The notes: a model not told the origin generated them from the sequence alone. DNA of 64,000 bases from Tetrapisispora phaffii CBS 4417 (GCF_000236905.1 NC_016531.1:434001-498000), one strand, 5' to 3'; numbered from the stretch's first letter, positions 39,597 to 50,930 are shown. Program-made: numbers and translations.

Positions 39597-41732
39597 TTAC
39601 CGTAGTTTCCCTACAGGTTTCACTTTTAAGGAATCATTAATCATATCCAAATTTTCTTGAATATTCCATAAATCCTTGTATAAAGAATTTGGTTTAGATA
39701 GCAATCCTAGATGCGTACCTTCTTCAAAGATAGAGCCTTCTTTCAATACAATTATTTTATCTGAATCAGCGACTGTTCTTAGACGATGTGCAATGTAAAC
39801 ACTAGTTCTTGAACCTTTATCAAAATTGTTCTTTATGGTCTTCAATAGTTCCTGTTCCGTATGAGTATCCAAGGCACTGGTTGCTTCATCAAAAAACATA
39901 ATCGGAGCATTTTTAAGTAAGACACGAGCTATAGCCAATCTTTGTTTCTCACCTCCACTAATCATTAAGCCTCGCTCGCCTACAATCGTTTCATATTTCT
40001 TTGGTAGTTTTTCTATTAAGGTTCCTAATTGGGCCTTTTCGACTGCATTTAATATCTGTTCATCGGTAGCTGTAACATCTCCAAATTTAACATTTTCCCA
40101 AATTGTATCGTTAAACAATGGTGTGTCTTGCGGAACTACACCGATTGCTCGTCTTAAAGAGTCCAAGTCATAATCCCTGACATCAATGCCATTCACGAGC
40201 ACTCGGCCTTCTTCAGGATCGTAAAATCTAAAAACTAATTTCAATATTGTTGATTTTCCACTACCTGATGGACCTACAACAGCAGTCTTAACACCTGCCG
40301 GAATTATGAATGATGCATTTCTTAGAATTTTTCTATTTGGGTCATAACCAAAAGTTACATTTTTGAATTCAATATTAAATGGACCGTCCTTTAATGATAA
40401 TATTGCAGGATTTTTGTTATTTAGGATCTTTACTTCATTTTTCCTCAATTTAAAAAGAGATTCCATATCAATTAGCGATTGCTTTAAGTCTCTGTATACA
40501 CTACCTAAAAAATTTAGTGGGACAGATAACTGAAAAACTAATTGATTAATCAAAACTAGATCACCCACGGATAGATTTCCACCAAGTATACCTGTACAAC
40601 CCATGTACATCATTGCTGTTAAAGCTGAAGTAAATATTAAGTTCTGCCCAGAGTTCAAGAATGCTAATGATTGTGCAACTTTTACCTGAGCTTCCGTGTA
40701 GCTTTTCAATGAAGTGTTGTACTTTGAAGCAAGGTATTGTTCATTATTAAAGTACTTGACTGCTTCAAAATTGATCAACGAATCTAACGCAATACTTGCA
40801 CCTTTGTTGTCGGCCTTATTAGCTTGTCTTCTAAATTTTGTTCTCCAAGCCGTAGTTCGTAATGTAAAAATACCATATAGTAACATTGTAGTAAATGTAA
40901 TCCCAGCAAAAGATGCGCCGAATTGATAGGTTAAGATACCACAGACAACTGATATTTCAAATGTTATTGGAATTATGTGGAATATCATTGCAGTTAAAAC
41001 ATAGGAAATACCTTTGGTACCTCTATCCATCGCCCTTGTTAGACCACCGGTTTGTCTACTTAGATGCCAACCAAGATCTAATTTCATTAAATGATCGAAT
41101 GTTTGTAGAGATATCGTTTTGATTGTGTTTTGAGCTACTTTTGCAAAAATCGCATTCCTTAATTCTCCAAATAAAACTGCACCAAACCTGGCAGCACCAT
41201 ATGAAATTATTGTCAAAGCTATTGCAGCTGGTAAAGCGACTGTGCTATCAGACCAATCTACATTCATTGAATCCACTGTGTCTTTAAAGAAAAATGGAAC
41301 TTGAACATTAAGTAATTTAGCTCCAATAAGCAGCGATACAGCTATTATTACTCTCAATTTGACATTCTTTTCACCTTTTGGCCATAAGTATTTAAATAAT
41401 TCTTTCATAATTTTTAATTCTGAAATCGTAGGAGTTTTATTGTTTTCTGGTTTATCTGCAGCTGGTGGAACCGCTGTGGTAGATAGTTTAACTTTTCCTG
41501 CATCACCATCAATTAAGCTGGAAGGAATGGATGTTATTTTTTCATTTGCTGTTTTCGAGGAATCAACTTCCTTATTGATGTTCTGAAGAATTCTTGAACC
41601 AGTAAAAAAAAGCGAACCCTGGCATGGCCATTGTACAATTAAAGTAGGTCTATTTAAACATCTTGAAGGGTTAAATTTATATATGTTGTGTCTCAAAACC
41701 AATCTCCCCCCTCGAATACTATTACAGAGCAT
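39597..41732 (-). CDS. ATM1: Atm1 mitochondrial ABC transporter
   Basis: The 711-residue half-transporter (690 in S. cerevisiae) has a mitochondrial targeting N-terminus ([20 protein letters not shown]). A six-helix membrane domain spans residues ~125-420. The ABC domain has GPSGSGKST near 486, signature ISGGEKQR near 590, and Walker B IMFFDEAT near 609. Atm1 in the inner membrane exports a glutathione-linked sulfur or Fe-S precursor needed for cytosolic and nuclear Fe-S proteins. DYN3-ATM1-YME2 is the YMR299C-YMR302C order, with ADE4 missing. Confidence 0.97.
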   Translation of the reverse strand: MLCNSIRGGRLVLRHNIYKFNPSRCLNRPTLIVQWPCQGSLFFTGSRILQNINKEVDSSKTANEKITSIPSSLIDGDAGKVKLSTTAVPPAADKPENNKTPTISELKIMKELFKYLWPKGEKNVKLRVIIAVSLLIGAKLLNVQVPFFFKDTVDSMNVDWSDSTVALPAAIALTIISYGAARFGAVLFGELRNAIFAKVAQNTIKTISLQTFDHLMKLDLGWHLSRQTGGLTRAMDRGTKGISYVLTAMIFHIIPITFEISVVCGILTYQFGASFAGITFTTMLLYGIFTLRTTAWRTKFRRQANKADNKGASIALDSLINFEAVKYFNNEQYLASKYNTSLKSYTEAQVKVAQSLAFLNSGQNLIFTSALTAMMYMGCTGILGGNLSVGDLVLINQLVFQLSVPLNFLGSVYRDLKQSLIDMESLFKLRKNEVKILNNKNPAILSLKDGPFNIEFKNVTFGYDPNRKILRNASFIIPAGVKTAVVGPSGSGKSTILKLVFRFYDPEEGRVLVNGIDVRDYDLDSLRRAIGVVPQDTPLFNDTIWENVKFGDVTATDEQILNAVEKAQLGTLIEKLPKKYETIVGERGLMISGGEKQRLAIARVLLKNAPIMFFDEATSALDTHTEQELLKTIKNNFDKGSRTSVYIAHRLRTVADSDKIIVLKEGSIFEEGTHLGLLSKPNSLYKDLWNIQENLDMINDSLKVKPVGKLR

Positions 41733-42238
41733 TTTGTTTATTTTTAGTTAACTGTTAATCCAATCAGATATAATCTATATTGAATCAGCAGTCTATAAAT
41801 ATTAGTAAAAAATAGTAGTTTTCCAGTTCAAAAACTAAATTGAAAACATTAATTTGGACATACATGAACACTGATTGAATTGAACTATACGTGATTAATT
41901 AAATTGTCTTAAAATAACTATTTATAAGATAAAAAAAGGCATTCAAATATATTCCATCTTAATAATTTTCAGCATCGCTATAAATTTCAGATGTTGCTTC
42001 ATTAGAAGGAAATAGCATTACTAAGATAGTATTTACGACAGATAAGTGTATTCAATGAATGTAAATGTACATATATCTATAGATATATCTGTTGTAATCT
42101 GTTACTTGTTCATATTTGTGCAATGCATGTACGTGAATGGAGAAAATTGTTTATAGTATTACCAGTTTAAAGAATATATTATAAAAAAGTGATTAGTTTA
42201 TTTTACAAGAAATGAGACGTGTGAAATTAATAGATTGT
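41733..42238. other. Intergenic: ATM1 promoter and YME2 3' flank
   Basis: This 506-bp very AT-rich stretch contains a perfect 18-bp palindrome at 42071-42088 (first half ATATATCTA). No gene or RNA is seen. Confidence 0.45.
42071..42088. repeat. Perfect 18-bp palindrome
   Basis: ATATATCTA is followed directly by TAGATATAT. It lies in the ATM1-YME2 gap. Function is unknown; chance is plausible in AT-rich DNA. Confidence 0.6.
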
Positions 42239-44716
42239 TCATGGCTTTTTTTCTGATGCCATTTTGGCTATCTTAGATTCACAATCGACGATTACGGCAT
42301 TACTAGTGTCGATTTTGCCTGATAGGTATTCCAATCTCTTTCTAAATAATTTGTAGTCTCCGGATTTTCCCAGTGGACGGAGTTCTTCTTCCCATTTCTT
42401 AATTCTTCCTGATTCAAAAGCTACGACTTTTAATAAATAACGAGTTTTTAAAATTGTTGACAATTCTGGATCATTCACTAAATAAGAAAAGGCTGCTCTG
42501 AATAAAGGTTTGGCAGGATGTATATCTTTCAAAACTCCTCTGTCTCTTGACACTGTTACTAGTCCGCTATTTTCTAATTCGATGATGCCCATTTCTGGAG
42601 CAGCTTTGAATAATGGTTTGAAAACAATATCTTCGTATTTTACCACTTCTGTTTTGCTCAATAGCTCGATCAACTCCCAAGCTTGGGCACTCTTTAATGG
42701 TTCTATTTTATCACTTAAAAATATCTGTGTTATCTGTTCAGATGCTTGTTCAATCATTTTTTCCAAAGCTTCATTTGGTAATTCACCTGATTTAACTCTT
42801 CTTACAAATGCTTGAAGATCCAACATTCTACCACCTAACGGATCTAAAACGTTGTCAATATCCGTTTCATTTGTTCTGATAAGTGTTTGGACTTCGTTAT
42901 TCTTATCTGACTTGGCTATTGTATTGTCAACTGCTGATAATTGCGAGATAACATATTTTTTAGAATTCTCCTTTGAAGCGTCAGATAGAACTAAGGTTTT
43001 AAAGACTTGATTTGGTAGTGATTCGGATAATTGTTGGTTTGATCCAACGTTTTCAGTTAAGAAAATAACATGTGCAATATTTGATTGAACAAGTAATGCT
43101 GCCCAATCAGAAAGTTCCTTATAAATAAATCCATTGATTTCGGACTTACCTTCATATCTGTCAATAACTATTACAGGCTTAGCCTCTGGATGTTGTTGTA
43201 AGTAATCCTCTTCCTTGATATTCTTGTCTTCTCCTCCGTCTCTAATGACAGGGTTGTATCCTTTCAAGGCTATTCTCCTCACTGCGGTTAGAGCAGTGGT
43301 TAACATAGTTCTGAAAGTTGCTTCTTTAGATTCTGATAACCCACTTTTTTGACCAGTTAAGCCTTGAACCATTAAATCAATAACACTAGTAACAGAATTA
43401 ATCCACGGGAAAATTGGGAAATAGCCTAACTGCTGAGATGCATTCCTTAAAAATTGCGCATCAGTTCTTGATTTTAACAATTTGTCACAATCTAAATACA
43501 ATACATTTTGTCTTCCTTGTAAAGTGTGCTGCATTATTAATTCATTCTTACCGGATCCTCTAGGGCCTCTGACAACGACGAAAGTGTTATTATTCTCTTC
43601 TAACCACAATTTTAGATCATCAACTTTTCCAATTCTCTCTTCCCATAAATGTTTTTCAGCGAAAGCATGTTCATTATTGTTCCAATAATTTTTAAATTGA
43701 ATAACAGTTGAATTTGTAAAATTAACTACTTTCTTTAACCAATAATTATCCCACGAAAGTGAGTACATGTGTGTGATTCTTTGTTCAATTGAAAATTCTC
43801 TAATTGGATCGAAAATTAAAACGGCTGCGATAGATAATAAAGCAAAGATTATTGGGACTGCTAATCTTGTATGATTAACAAAAAAGTTAGTGATCGATAG
43901 ATTTCTAGTTTGTTGTGTATATTGGATATGCAATACAGTATTATTAATTTCAATGCCAGATACACAATTTTTAGCACAGATGGCACCTTTTAGATCTTTA
44001 TATTTCACGGTTGCAATCTTGGATGTTGCAGAAGTTGGTTCAATATCGATAATAGTACCATAACGCCTGAACAACGAATATATTTCTTCTTCTGTCAATG
44101 GAGGTCCTTGGAATACTACTTTTATTTCTTTTGCAGGAAGCCTTCTCAAGTCTTCGATCCATGGGAAACCTTTTACTGGAAAAGCAGAGGCGGATGTGAA
44201 GAAAGAAAAGATTGATTTAGAGGACTCTTCTAAAGTATTCTGTTGTACCAACGCATTGACTTCCGCCTTTGTGTAGTTTTTAGGAACTAAAAATGTGGCA
44301 AACACACCACCATCTCTTTTAATCGGAATCGTTGAAATCAATTTCAAACCATGAATAGGGTTTGATTCGGGAGAGGCAAAATGGATGATCTTATTTCTCA
44401 CTGCCTCTCTAGATTGATTGCTCAGCAATAGATTATACCATTGTGTCGGATTCCACAAAGACGTAGCCCTCGGATAAACATTGTCAAAATATATAAGGGT
44501 TTCTTCTTCAGTCTTATGGATGACACCGGTATCTGTAGCGGTATTTGATTCACCAGCCTGTAGATCCTTCGCCTGGATCTCGCTAGAGATGAACCTCTTC
44601 CCCAAGGCAGCATTGTACCTAATTCGTGAATAATTGCATGGAATGAGGCGTGATAGATGCACCGATCTTGTCATGCTCTTCATAAGAATAGCTGGAGCAG
44701 TCCTGAGACTTAACAT
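42239..44716 (-). CDS. YME2: Yme2 mitochondrial inner-membrane protein (RRM plus AAA-like domain)
   Basis: The 825-residue product (850 in S. cerevisiae) has a basic, Arg/Ser-rich targeting N-terminus (MLSLRTAPAILMKSMTRSVH). A matrix-side RRM lies at residues ~200-270 (KEIKVVFQGPPLTEEEIYSLF). A transmembrane helix follows near 285-305 (LAVPIIFALLSIAAVLIF). The AAA-like domain on the intermembrane-space side has a P-loop, GPRGSGKNE, near 383 with VIVIDRYEG downstream. Yme2 affects mtDNA escape, nucleoid structure and cristae. It is divergent from UBP15, as YMR302C is from YMR304W once ADH2 is lost. Confidence 0.94.
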   Translation of the reverse strand: MLSLRTAPAILMKSMTRSVHLSRLIPCNYSRIRYNAALGKRFISSEIQAKDLQAGESNTATDTGVIHKTEEETLIYFDNVYPRATSLWNPTQWYNLLLSNQSREAVRNKIIHFASPESNPIHGLKLISTIPIKRDGGVFATFLVPKNYTKAEVNALVQQNTLEESSKSIFSFFTSASAFPVKGFPWIEDLRRLPAKEIKVVFQGPPLTEEEIYSLFRRYGTIIDIEPTSATSKIATVKYKDLKGAICAKNCVSGIEINNTVLHIQYTQQTRNLSITNFFVNHTRLAVPIIFALLSIAAVLIFDPIREFSIEQRITHMYSLSWDNYWLKKVVNFTNSTVIQFKNYWNNNEHAFAEKHLWEERIGKVDDLKLWLEENNNTFVVVRGPRGSGKNELIMQHTLQGRQNVLYLDCDKLLKSRTDAQFLRNASQQLGYFPIFPWINSVTSVIDLMVQGLTGQKSGLSESKEATFRTMLTTALTAVRRIALKGYNPVIRDGGEDKNIKEEDYLQQHPEAKPVIVIDRYEGKSEINGFIYKELSDWAALLVQSNIAHVIFLTENVGSNQQLSESLPNQVFKTLVLSDASKENSKKYVISQLSAVDNTIAKSDKNNEVQTLIRTNETDIDNVLDPLGGRMLDLQAFVRRVKSGELPNEALEKMIEQASEQITQIFLSDKIEPLKSAQAWELIELLSKTEVVKYEDIVFKPLFKAAPEMGIIELENSGLVTVSRDRGVLKDIHPAKPLFRAAFSYLVNDPELSTILKTRYLLKVVAFESGRIKKWEEELRPLGKSGDYKLFRKRLEYLSGKIDTSNAVIVDCESKIAKMASEKKP

Positions 44717-45218
44717 TTCAAAAATTGCGATTTCAAAACAAAAGTAAGCAACAATATCTCCTGGTTCGTGGCAAGATCAACAAAACACTTCACAGTTATC
44801 TTCTTGACGTTCTAGTTAACCCCTTCCTGGTTCATCAAACCACTGTCGTAACTGTCTTTATAACAAACTGTATCCGAGTTTAAATAATCGTTGATTCTTC
44901 GTTGAATGACTTCAATTTCGTTATTGTAGGGACCTTCGTTTAGCGTGATCCACAAGCCTTTTTTTAAAAACCCTTTATATTGATTGGAACTAATAAAGTA
45001 AATTATATAAAGAATAGTACACTATAAAATAAGCAACATTATTTTTTATTTCGATGGATGATTTAATCCAGTTTGAATTAGAAAGATTAGTTAACCATAT
45101 CTAATTAACTAAGAGATTGGTTTATAGGTCTATTAATTTAATTTATTGAAAGAAAAAAGTTGAGGAGAAAAAAACACCTAGCAAGGAGCCGCTAATATTA
45201 GATTTCTTTTCCGACGCC
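44717..45218. promoter_or_regulatory. Divergent YME2-UBP15 promoter region
   Basis: This 502-bp AT-rich region lies between divergent starts. I see no distinct motif beyond AT tracts. No trace of an ADH2-like gene, which lies between these genes in S. cerevisiae. Confidence 0.45.
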
Positions 45219-48200
45219 ATGAACGAAGAGACTGCTACTTTGATTGATTCAGATAAAGATGGAAATGTTGCCAAAACTTTTGGATATGATGAGAAGGTAG
45301 AATGTGATGTTGATTCCGGTGTTGAGACTACTGAAAAGGAGAGCACGGAGACTGAAAACATGTCCGTTGAGGAGTCTTCGCATCCTGGCAGTATTTTGGA
45401 AACTCCTGCTTTTACTAAATCAATTAATGATGTTCTAGTGAATTTGGATACGGGTGGTGAAGATGCAATCAAAATGGACACTGAGGGAGTGTTCACATGG
45501 CATATTGATAATTGGAACGTCTTAAAAAATGATAAAGTTGTTTCTCCTCAAGTGACAATCGGTGATTTTGATTGGGATGTCTTGTTATTCCCTCAAGGCA
45601 ATAGAAATAAAAGTTTAGCATTATATCTGGAGCCAAACCCTAAAATGGTGAAGGATACAGAAGAGGATAAGATGGTACCTGAAGATCCAGCATGGTACTG
45701 TTGTGCACAGTTTGCTGTGGTCTTGTCGAGACCTGGTTCTGATAACGAAATTTATGTAATCAATAGATCTCATCATAGGTTCGATAATTTTGATACAGAT
45801 TGGGGTTTTGCTAATTTGATTGATTTATACAGTTTGAAAAATCAAATTAAAGGGAAATTATCTGGTTTTGTTACAGAAGATGGTCAATTAAATATCACTG
45901 TTTATGTTCGTATCCTCGAAGATAAAAATGGTGTATTGTGGCACAATTTTGTTAACTATGACTCAAAAAAAGTTACAGGTTATGTTGGTTTTAGGAACCA
46001 AGGAGCAACTTGTTATTTGAATTCCCTTTTGCAATCATATTTTTTCACAAAATATTTCAGAAAGTTGGTGTATGAAATTCCAACTGACGAAGAAAAACCT
46101 AATGATAGTGTTCCATTAGCTTTACAAAGGGCTTTCTATCAACTCCAGGTCTCTAATTTGCCGCTGGATACCTTGGAACTGACCAGATCATTTGGTTGGG
46201 ATTCTGCAGACGCGTTTACTCAACATGACGTTCAAGAATTAAATCGTATATTGATGGATAGATTAGAGACAAGAATGAAAGGTACAAAAGTTGAAGGTAA
46301 GTTAAGTGAATTATTCGTTGGTAAAATGAAAAGTTATATAAAGTGTAAAAATGTTGACTATGAATCTTCAAGAGTTGAAGAATTTTGGGATATTCAATTA
46401 AACGTTAAAGACTTAAAGAATCTACAGCAATCTTTTGAAAATTATATTGAAGTTGAATTAATGGACGGTGAAAATCAATATGCAGCTCCAGATTTTGGCT
46501 TGCAAGATGCATACAAAGGTGTTGTATTTGAATCATTCCCAAAGGTGTTGCACTTACAATTGAAAAGATTTGAATACGATTTTAATTTTGACCAACTGAT
46601 AAAAATTAACGACAGATATGAATTTCCAGATAGCATTGATTTATCTCCTTATTTGGATAAAGATGTGTTGAAAAATGAAAATGAGACTGAGTCGCACATT
46701 TATAAGTTACATGGTGTGCTGGTTCATACTGGTGACATTTCTACTGGTCACTATTATACAATGATTAAACCAGATTTAGGAGATCAGTGGTATAGATTCG
46801 ATGATGAAAGAGTTTGGAAGGTTGATAGGAAGCAGGTCTTTGACGAAAATTTTGGTTTAGACAAGTTACCAGATTCAGAACTACGCGGTATGACAAAGGA
46901 GGAATATCAGAGTTATTTGATTACAAGACATACAAGTGCATATATGTTGGTTTACGTAAAAGATGAGGTAGAGGAAGAAATTCTACAGCCAGTCACAGAA
47001 ACTGATGTCCCTCAACATGTTGTCAAGAGCATTAAAGAAGAAACTGAACAATATGAATTGAGAGAAAAGGAATTGAGAGAAGCACATCTGTATGTTAAAT
47101 TCAATATCCATACCATAAAGAATTTCTTGAGTTATCAAGGATTTGATATATCACCAAATCCTGATTCTGAATTGTTTGATGAAGAACTTTATGGAAAAAA
47201 GGCCATGCCTTTGAGTTTGAAAGTTTCCAGAAAGTTATATTTAAAAGATCTTTATAAACAGATTAATGAATTAGCTGGTATTCCTCATGGGAAAAATGTA
47301 AGATATTGGAAAATGGATTACCGTAAGGGTGGAACTTTACGTTTAGTAACACCAATGAATTCTGACTTAGATTCTGTAACATTAGAAGAAGCTACAGGAT
47401 ATAAAGAAGATGAATTGTTTCCATTGATGGATATTTTCATTGAAGAGCCATATTTGGACTTACAATACTTGTCTTCGTTAAAAGAAAAAAATATTCTAGA
47501 GTCAGTTGAGTTAACAGAAGAATTAATTGACAATCTAAGACAAAACATTTTTAAATTAGTTCCTAGTGATTATCTCCCAATAATTCATGATATAAAAACG
47601 CATTCATTAATATTCATTAAAAAGTTTTCATTGGCTAATCAAACGCTGGTTGGATATGGCCATCAAGTTGTTGCAAAGAATGATGAAATAAATTTTATTG
47701 CAAATACCTTATCAAAGATATCTGGTATACCTACTGACATTATACAATTTTTCGAAGAAATAAGTCCAAATTGTGTACAAATGACAAAACTATCCGACAA
47801 AATATTTGAAGCTGAATTGATTAGTGGTGATATTTTGTCTTTTCAAGACACTTCAGTGGCGGATATAAATTGTTTCCCATTATATGAAAATATAACACAA
47901 TTTTATAATTTCCTTCGTTATAGGGTTAAACTAGTTTTTTCAAAAGCAAAAAATTCAGTAGACGATTATGTTGTTAATACAGCCAATTCGAAGACTTTTG
48001 AAGTTTGGGTCCCTGTAAATATTAGTTATGATGAACTAGCAAATATTGTTTCACAAAATATTAACGAAAAAGCAGAATACCTAAAATTGTTTGCTATTTA
48101 TCCTAACGAAAAGTATAATCTTAGATCAAACTGTATTTTGAAAGATTATTTGTTGAGAGATTATAATTGCTCTTTGACACCAACATTTGAATACGAGGTG

Positions 48201-48941
48201 CTGTCGATGCCATTGAAAGATTTAGAAAGTCTAAGATCTATTAGATTATATTGGTTAACTGATACTTATATACATTTTCAGTTATACGACTTCAAAATAC
48301 CAAATCATTTCTCAGTTAAGGAATTCAAGGATAAGATCCAAAATAAAGTTGGTTTTTCTGATTCTGATAAGAATAATATATTGTTCTGGACAAATTCTAA
48401 TTTTAAATTTGCAAACGTTATATTTGATAATAATTCATTTGATGATGTTGGTAAGGGTGTTTTATTATTTGCTAGAATTCTACCAGAGGAGCTAAAATTA
48501 CTTCATCATCTGGATAACTTAGAAAATACGGATGAGACTGAGTCATATTCTTCAACCAATGAAAGCAACTCGACTACTCAAGATCACAAAAAACCTAATG
48601 ATCACTTAGTTGTAGTGATGCAATGTTTCAAGGGTATCGAGAATAGACATGGCATTTCATTTTTATTTGATTTAAGACCAAACGAAAATTTGTCAGATGC
48701 AAAATCTAGATTACATAAGAAATTCGGATTGGGAGAAAGAGAATTCAATAAAATTAAGTTTAACCTTCTTGTTCGTACTTATACTGGTAAGGTTTTGAAG
48801 TCTCTCCAAGATTTAACTGAAGAAGAAGAACAAAAGATTATATTGTATAACATCATGGGTCATTTGGATATAATTTATATGGACCATCCTGATAGATTGA
48901 AATCACAATCTTCACAAGATAGACCAATGACGATTAAATAA
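45219..48941 (+). CDS. UBP15: Ubp15 ubiquitin-specific protease (USP7 family)
   Basis: The 1240-residue product (1230 in S. cerevisiae) has USP7 architecture. A TRAF/MATH domain covers residues ~85-225 (FTWHIDNWNVL). The USP catalytic core covers ~258-590, with nucleophile Cys265 in NQGATCYLNSLLQS and His511 in DISTGHYYTM. Ubiquitin-like C-terminal domains follow to the end. The N-terminal 80 residues are acidic and Ser/Thr-rich. Ubp15 acts in peroxisomal Pex5 recycling and cell-cycle protein stability. It converges on SCW10 with 215 bp between stops. Confidence 0.97.
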   Translation: MNEETATLIDSDKDGNVAKTFGYDEKVECDVDSGVETTEKESTETENMSVEESSHPGSILETPAFTKSINDVLVNLDTGGEDAIKMDTEGVFTWHIDNWNVLKNDKVVSPQVTIGDFDWDVLLFPQGNRNKSLALYLEPNPKMVKDTEEDKMVPEDPAWYCCAQFAVVLSRPGSDNEIYVINRSHHRFDNFDTDWGFANLIDLYSLKNQIKGKLSGFVTEDGQLNITVYVRILEDKNGVLWHNFVNYDSKKVTGYVGFRNQGATCYLNSLLQSYFFTKYFRKLVYEIPTDEEKPNDSVPLALQRAFYQLQVSNLPLDTLELTRSFGWDSADAFTQHDVQELNRILMDRLETRMKGTKVEGKLSELFVGKMKSYIKCKNVDYESSRVEEFWDIQLNVKDLKNLQQSFENYIEVELMDGENQYAAPDFGLQDAYKGVVFESFPKVLHLQLKRFEYDFNFDQLIKINDRYEFPDSIDLSPYLDKDVLKNENETESHIYKLHGVLVHTGDISTGHYYTMIKPDLGDQWYRFDDERVWKVDRKQVFDENFGLDKLPDSELRGMTKEEYQSYLITRHTSAYMLVYVKDEVEEEILQPVTETDVPQHVVKSIKEETEQYELREKELREAHLYVKFNIHTIKNFLSYQGFDISPNPDSELFDEELYGKKAMPLSLKVSRKLYLKDLYKQINELAGIPHGKNVRYWKMDYRKGGTLRLVTPMNSDLDSVTLEEATGYKEDELFPLMDIFIEEPYLDLQYLSSLKEKNILESVELTEELIDNLRQNIFKLVPSDYLPIIHDIKTHSLIFIKKFSLANQTLVGYGHQVVAKNDEINFIANTLSKISGIPTDIIQFFEEISPNCVQMTKLSDKIFEAELISGDILSFQDTSVADINCFPLYENITQFYNFLRYRVKLVFSKAKNSVDDYVVNTANSKTFEVWVPVNISYDELANIVSQNINEKAEYLKLFAIYPNEKYNLRSNCILKDYLLRDYNCSLTPTFEYEVLSMPLKDLESLRSIRLYWLTDTYIHFQLYDFKIPNHFSVKEFKDKIQNKVGFSDSDKNNILFWTNSNFKFANVIFDNNSFDDVGKGVLLFARILPEELKLLHHLDNLENTDETESYSSTNESNSTTQDHKKPNDHLVVVMQCFKGIENRHGISFLFDLRPNENLSDAKSRLHKKFGLGEREFNKIKFNLLVRTYTGKVLKSLQDLTEEEEQKIILYNIMGHLDIIYMDHPDRLKSQSSQDRPMTIK

Positions 48942-49156
48942 TAATATTTATATAAGAATGTTTTGTTAGTTACTAGATATTATAATATTGCTTATTTCGG
49001 AAATATTTAAATACTATTATTAAATTGATAAATATTTAATGATATAAATTTTAAAAAAGGTTTAGGATATATATAATTTATTTGTTCTTGTCATAATTGA
49101 TTTACTGTTATCATAATTCAAGTCTCTGGTGGTCATAACCGGCAATATCTTTGTAT

Positions 49157-50296
49157 TTAATCTGAGAAGATACCCCAGTATTTTTCAACACCGTAGTCAC
49201 CATCAGCTTTCCATAAATCATTGTAAGCATTGAATAATATGGTAGAAGAACCACATGATTTTTTGATAGAAGCAATGGCAGCTTCCTGGTTTGCTTTGGA
49301 TGGGACAGCTGATCCGTATGTGTTACCTTGAGATGGCCAACCTGATTCAACAATTAAAACATCCTTGTCACCGCCACAAGCATTCCAGACGTTTTGAATT
49401 TGACTTAAGACCCAAGGACCAGCGGCTTCTGCAGCAGTGTAATAATCGAAATAGGCATGTGCGTTAACTGCAATGTAATCAGAATATTGGCATAAAGTTG
49501 GGTTGTTGATAACTGCAATGAAGGTGTCGACAGAAACAACTGGACCAGTGTAACCAGCGGCGGTTAAAGCAGTTTTACCAGTTGAAACGTAAGAAGAAAC
49601 TTGATCAACAGTAGCTTCGCCACCATTAACTAACTCGTTACCAATCGAGACGGTGTAAATATCGTCCCAAGAACCGTAAGATGAAACGGCATTAGCAATG
49701 GTTTTAACACCAGCTTCGATTTGATCCATGTAGTAAATACCTAGAAATAAAGTTTGGCTTGAAGATTTAGCTTGTAATGCATACTCAACTTGGTTACAAT
49801 CGACACCATATAGTCTGATGATTGAGAAGTCAGTTAAAAGAGCTAAATCAGAGGCAACTTCGGATTGACTTTTACAGCTACCGTCACTAGAGTATGGGGA
49901 ATAAGTGATACCTTTTGCACCACCTGCCGAAGCTGACGAAGATGAAGACGAAGATGCAGATGACGATGCAGATGAAGATGCAGATGAAGATGTAGATGAC
50001 GCAAAAGTGGATGATGAGGATTGTGAAGATGATGATGAAGTCGATGATTGTGCAACGGCGGCTTCTGAAGTGATGACAGTTTGGAAAGTTGTGGCAACTG
50101 AATTCACAGCAGCTTCTAGACCATACTCATTTCCTTCAATGATATCGATGGCCCTTTTTTCAGCATATGCGGCGGTGGTAGATGATACTGTCACAGCATC
50201 GGCAGGTATTCTCTCGTGATTATGATGTTGATTAGCAGGAGCAGCTGTGGCTAACGCTACCGATACTGTGGTATTTATAATTGAAGTTAAACGCAT
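49157..50296 (-). CDS. SCW10: Scw4/Scw10-type soluble cell-wall glucanase (GH17)
   Basis: The 379-residue product has a signal peptide (residues 1-19), a propeptide ending at Kex2-type KR (47-48), and a Ser-rich tract (~83-125) likely O-mannosylated. A glycoside hydrolase family 17 domain extends to the end. Its acid/base Glu is in SIGNELVNGG and its nucleophile Glu in VIVESGWPSQG. Such proteins remodel beta-1,3-glucan in the wall, often covalently attached. Length is like S. cerevisiae Scw10 (389 aa). The S. cerevisiae duplicates SCW10 (YMR305C) and SCW4 (YGR279C) both come from this ancestral place, so the name is a choice. Confidence 0.92.
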   Translation of the reverse strand: MRLTSIINTTVSVALATAAPANQHHNHERIPADAVTVSSTTAAYAEKRAIDIIEGNEYGLEAAVNSVATTFQTVITSEAAVAQSSTSSSSSQSSSSTFASSTSSSASSSASSSASSSSSSSASAGGAKGITYSPYSSDGSCKSQSEVASDLALLTDFSIIRLYGVDCNQVEYALQAKSSSQTLFLGIYYMDQIEAGVKTIANAVSSYGSWDDIYTVSIGNELVNGGEATVDQVSSYVSTGKTALTAAGYTGPVVSVDTFIAVINNPTLCQYSDYIAVNAHAYFDYYTAAEAAGPWVLSQIQNVWNACGGDKDVLIVESGWPSQGNTYGSAVPSKANQEAAIASIKKSCGSSTILFNAYNDLWKADGDYGVEKYWGIFSD

Positions 50297-50856
50297 TGTA
50301 ATATATCTTAGTATTGTATGGGATAGTATATCTACTGCGATGAGATAGTTTGGTTTGAGGTAAGTATGCTGTGAGCAATATATACGTGTATATAATTAAT
50401 GACACTATTACAAAATTGACGAAGACATTCACTAATATTTGATCTATTGTCATCTCGTTTATATAATAAATTAAAATTATCGATTACTGATTCAAACTTG
50501 AAACAATGTGCATCCTCGAGAGTGCCGTTGAACAAAGATAACTTTTCCATGAGAAAAGTCTTGGCATATACATTAATTACTCTTATTAGTTGATCGGAGC
50601 ATCGCATCTCAGAATAATTGGTGTAGAACCATAAATTCGTAGCGTTTTCCACATTACACAGGTGATCCAATCTATTTCATGTAAGGGTGTATGGAATGTT
50701 ATTAAACAATGCACATTTTAAAATGTATACAATACGAAACTTTTCGTATCCACAACTTCGTAGTCACTAAAATATCGAAACAATCTTAAAACCATCATCA
50801 AACAATCCTCAGTTTGGTAAAGTAACCTCAACATGGCGTGTTAGTTATCTGTTTCG

Positions 50857-50894
50857 GAAATTTTCAAAATGTAAGGCGCAGTTTTGAAAATTTC
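50857..50894. repeat. 13-bp perfect inverted repeat made of RRPE-like motifs
   Basis: GAAATTTTCAAAA (50857-50869) and TTTTGAAAATTTC (50882-50894) are exact reverse complements around a 12-bp spacer. Each arm contains TGAAAATTT, the RRPE core. A PAC core lies 29 bp downstream. Confidence 0.85.
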
Positions 50895-50922
50895 GACTTT
50901 TCGTAAAACTGAGATTATTCAT

Positions 50923-50930
50923 CTCATCGC
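50923..50930 (-). promoter_or_regulatory. Orphan PAC element
   Basis: CTCATCGC (minus-strand GCGATGAG) lies 627 bp upstream of SCW10 and about 200 bp upstream of a plus-strand TATA-like element. No ribosome-biogenesis gene is adjacent. Confidence 0.6.

Noticed and set aside
50332..50670. 112-codon frame upstream of SCW10
   Set aside because: It starts at TTG, overlaps the SCW10 promoter, and has no recognisable content.
50848..50866. CDEIII-like TTTCGGAAA in the SCW10-PSE1 gap
   Set aside because: The flanking bases do not match CDEIII beyond the core and no CDEI or CDEII is at the right distance.
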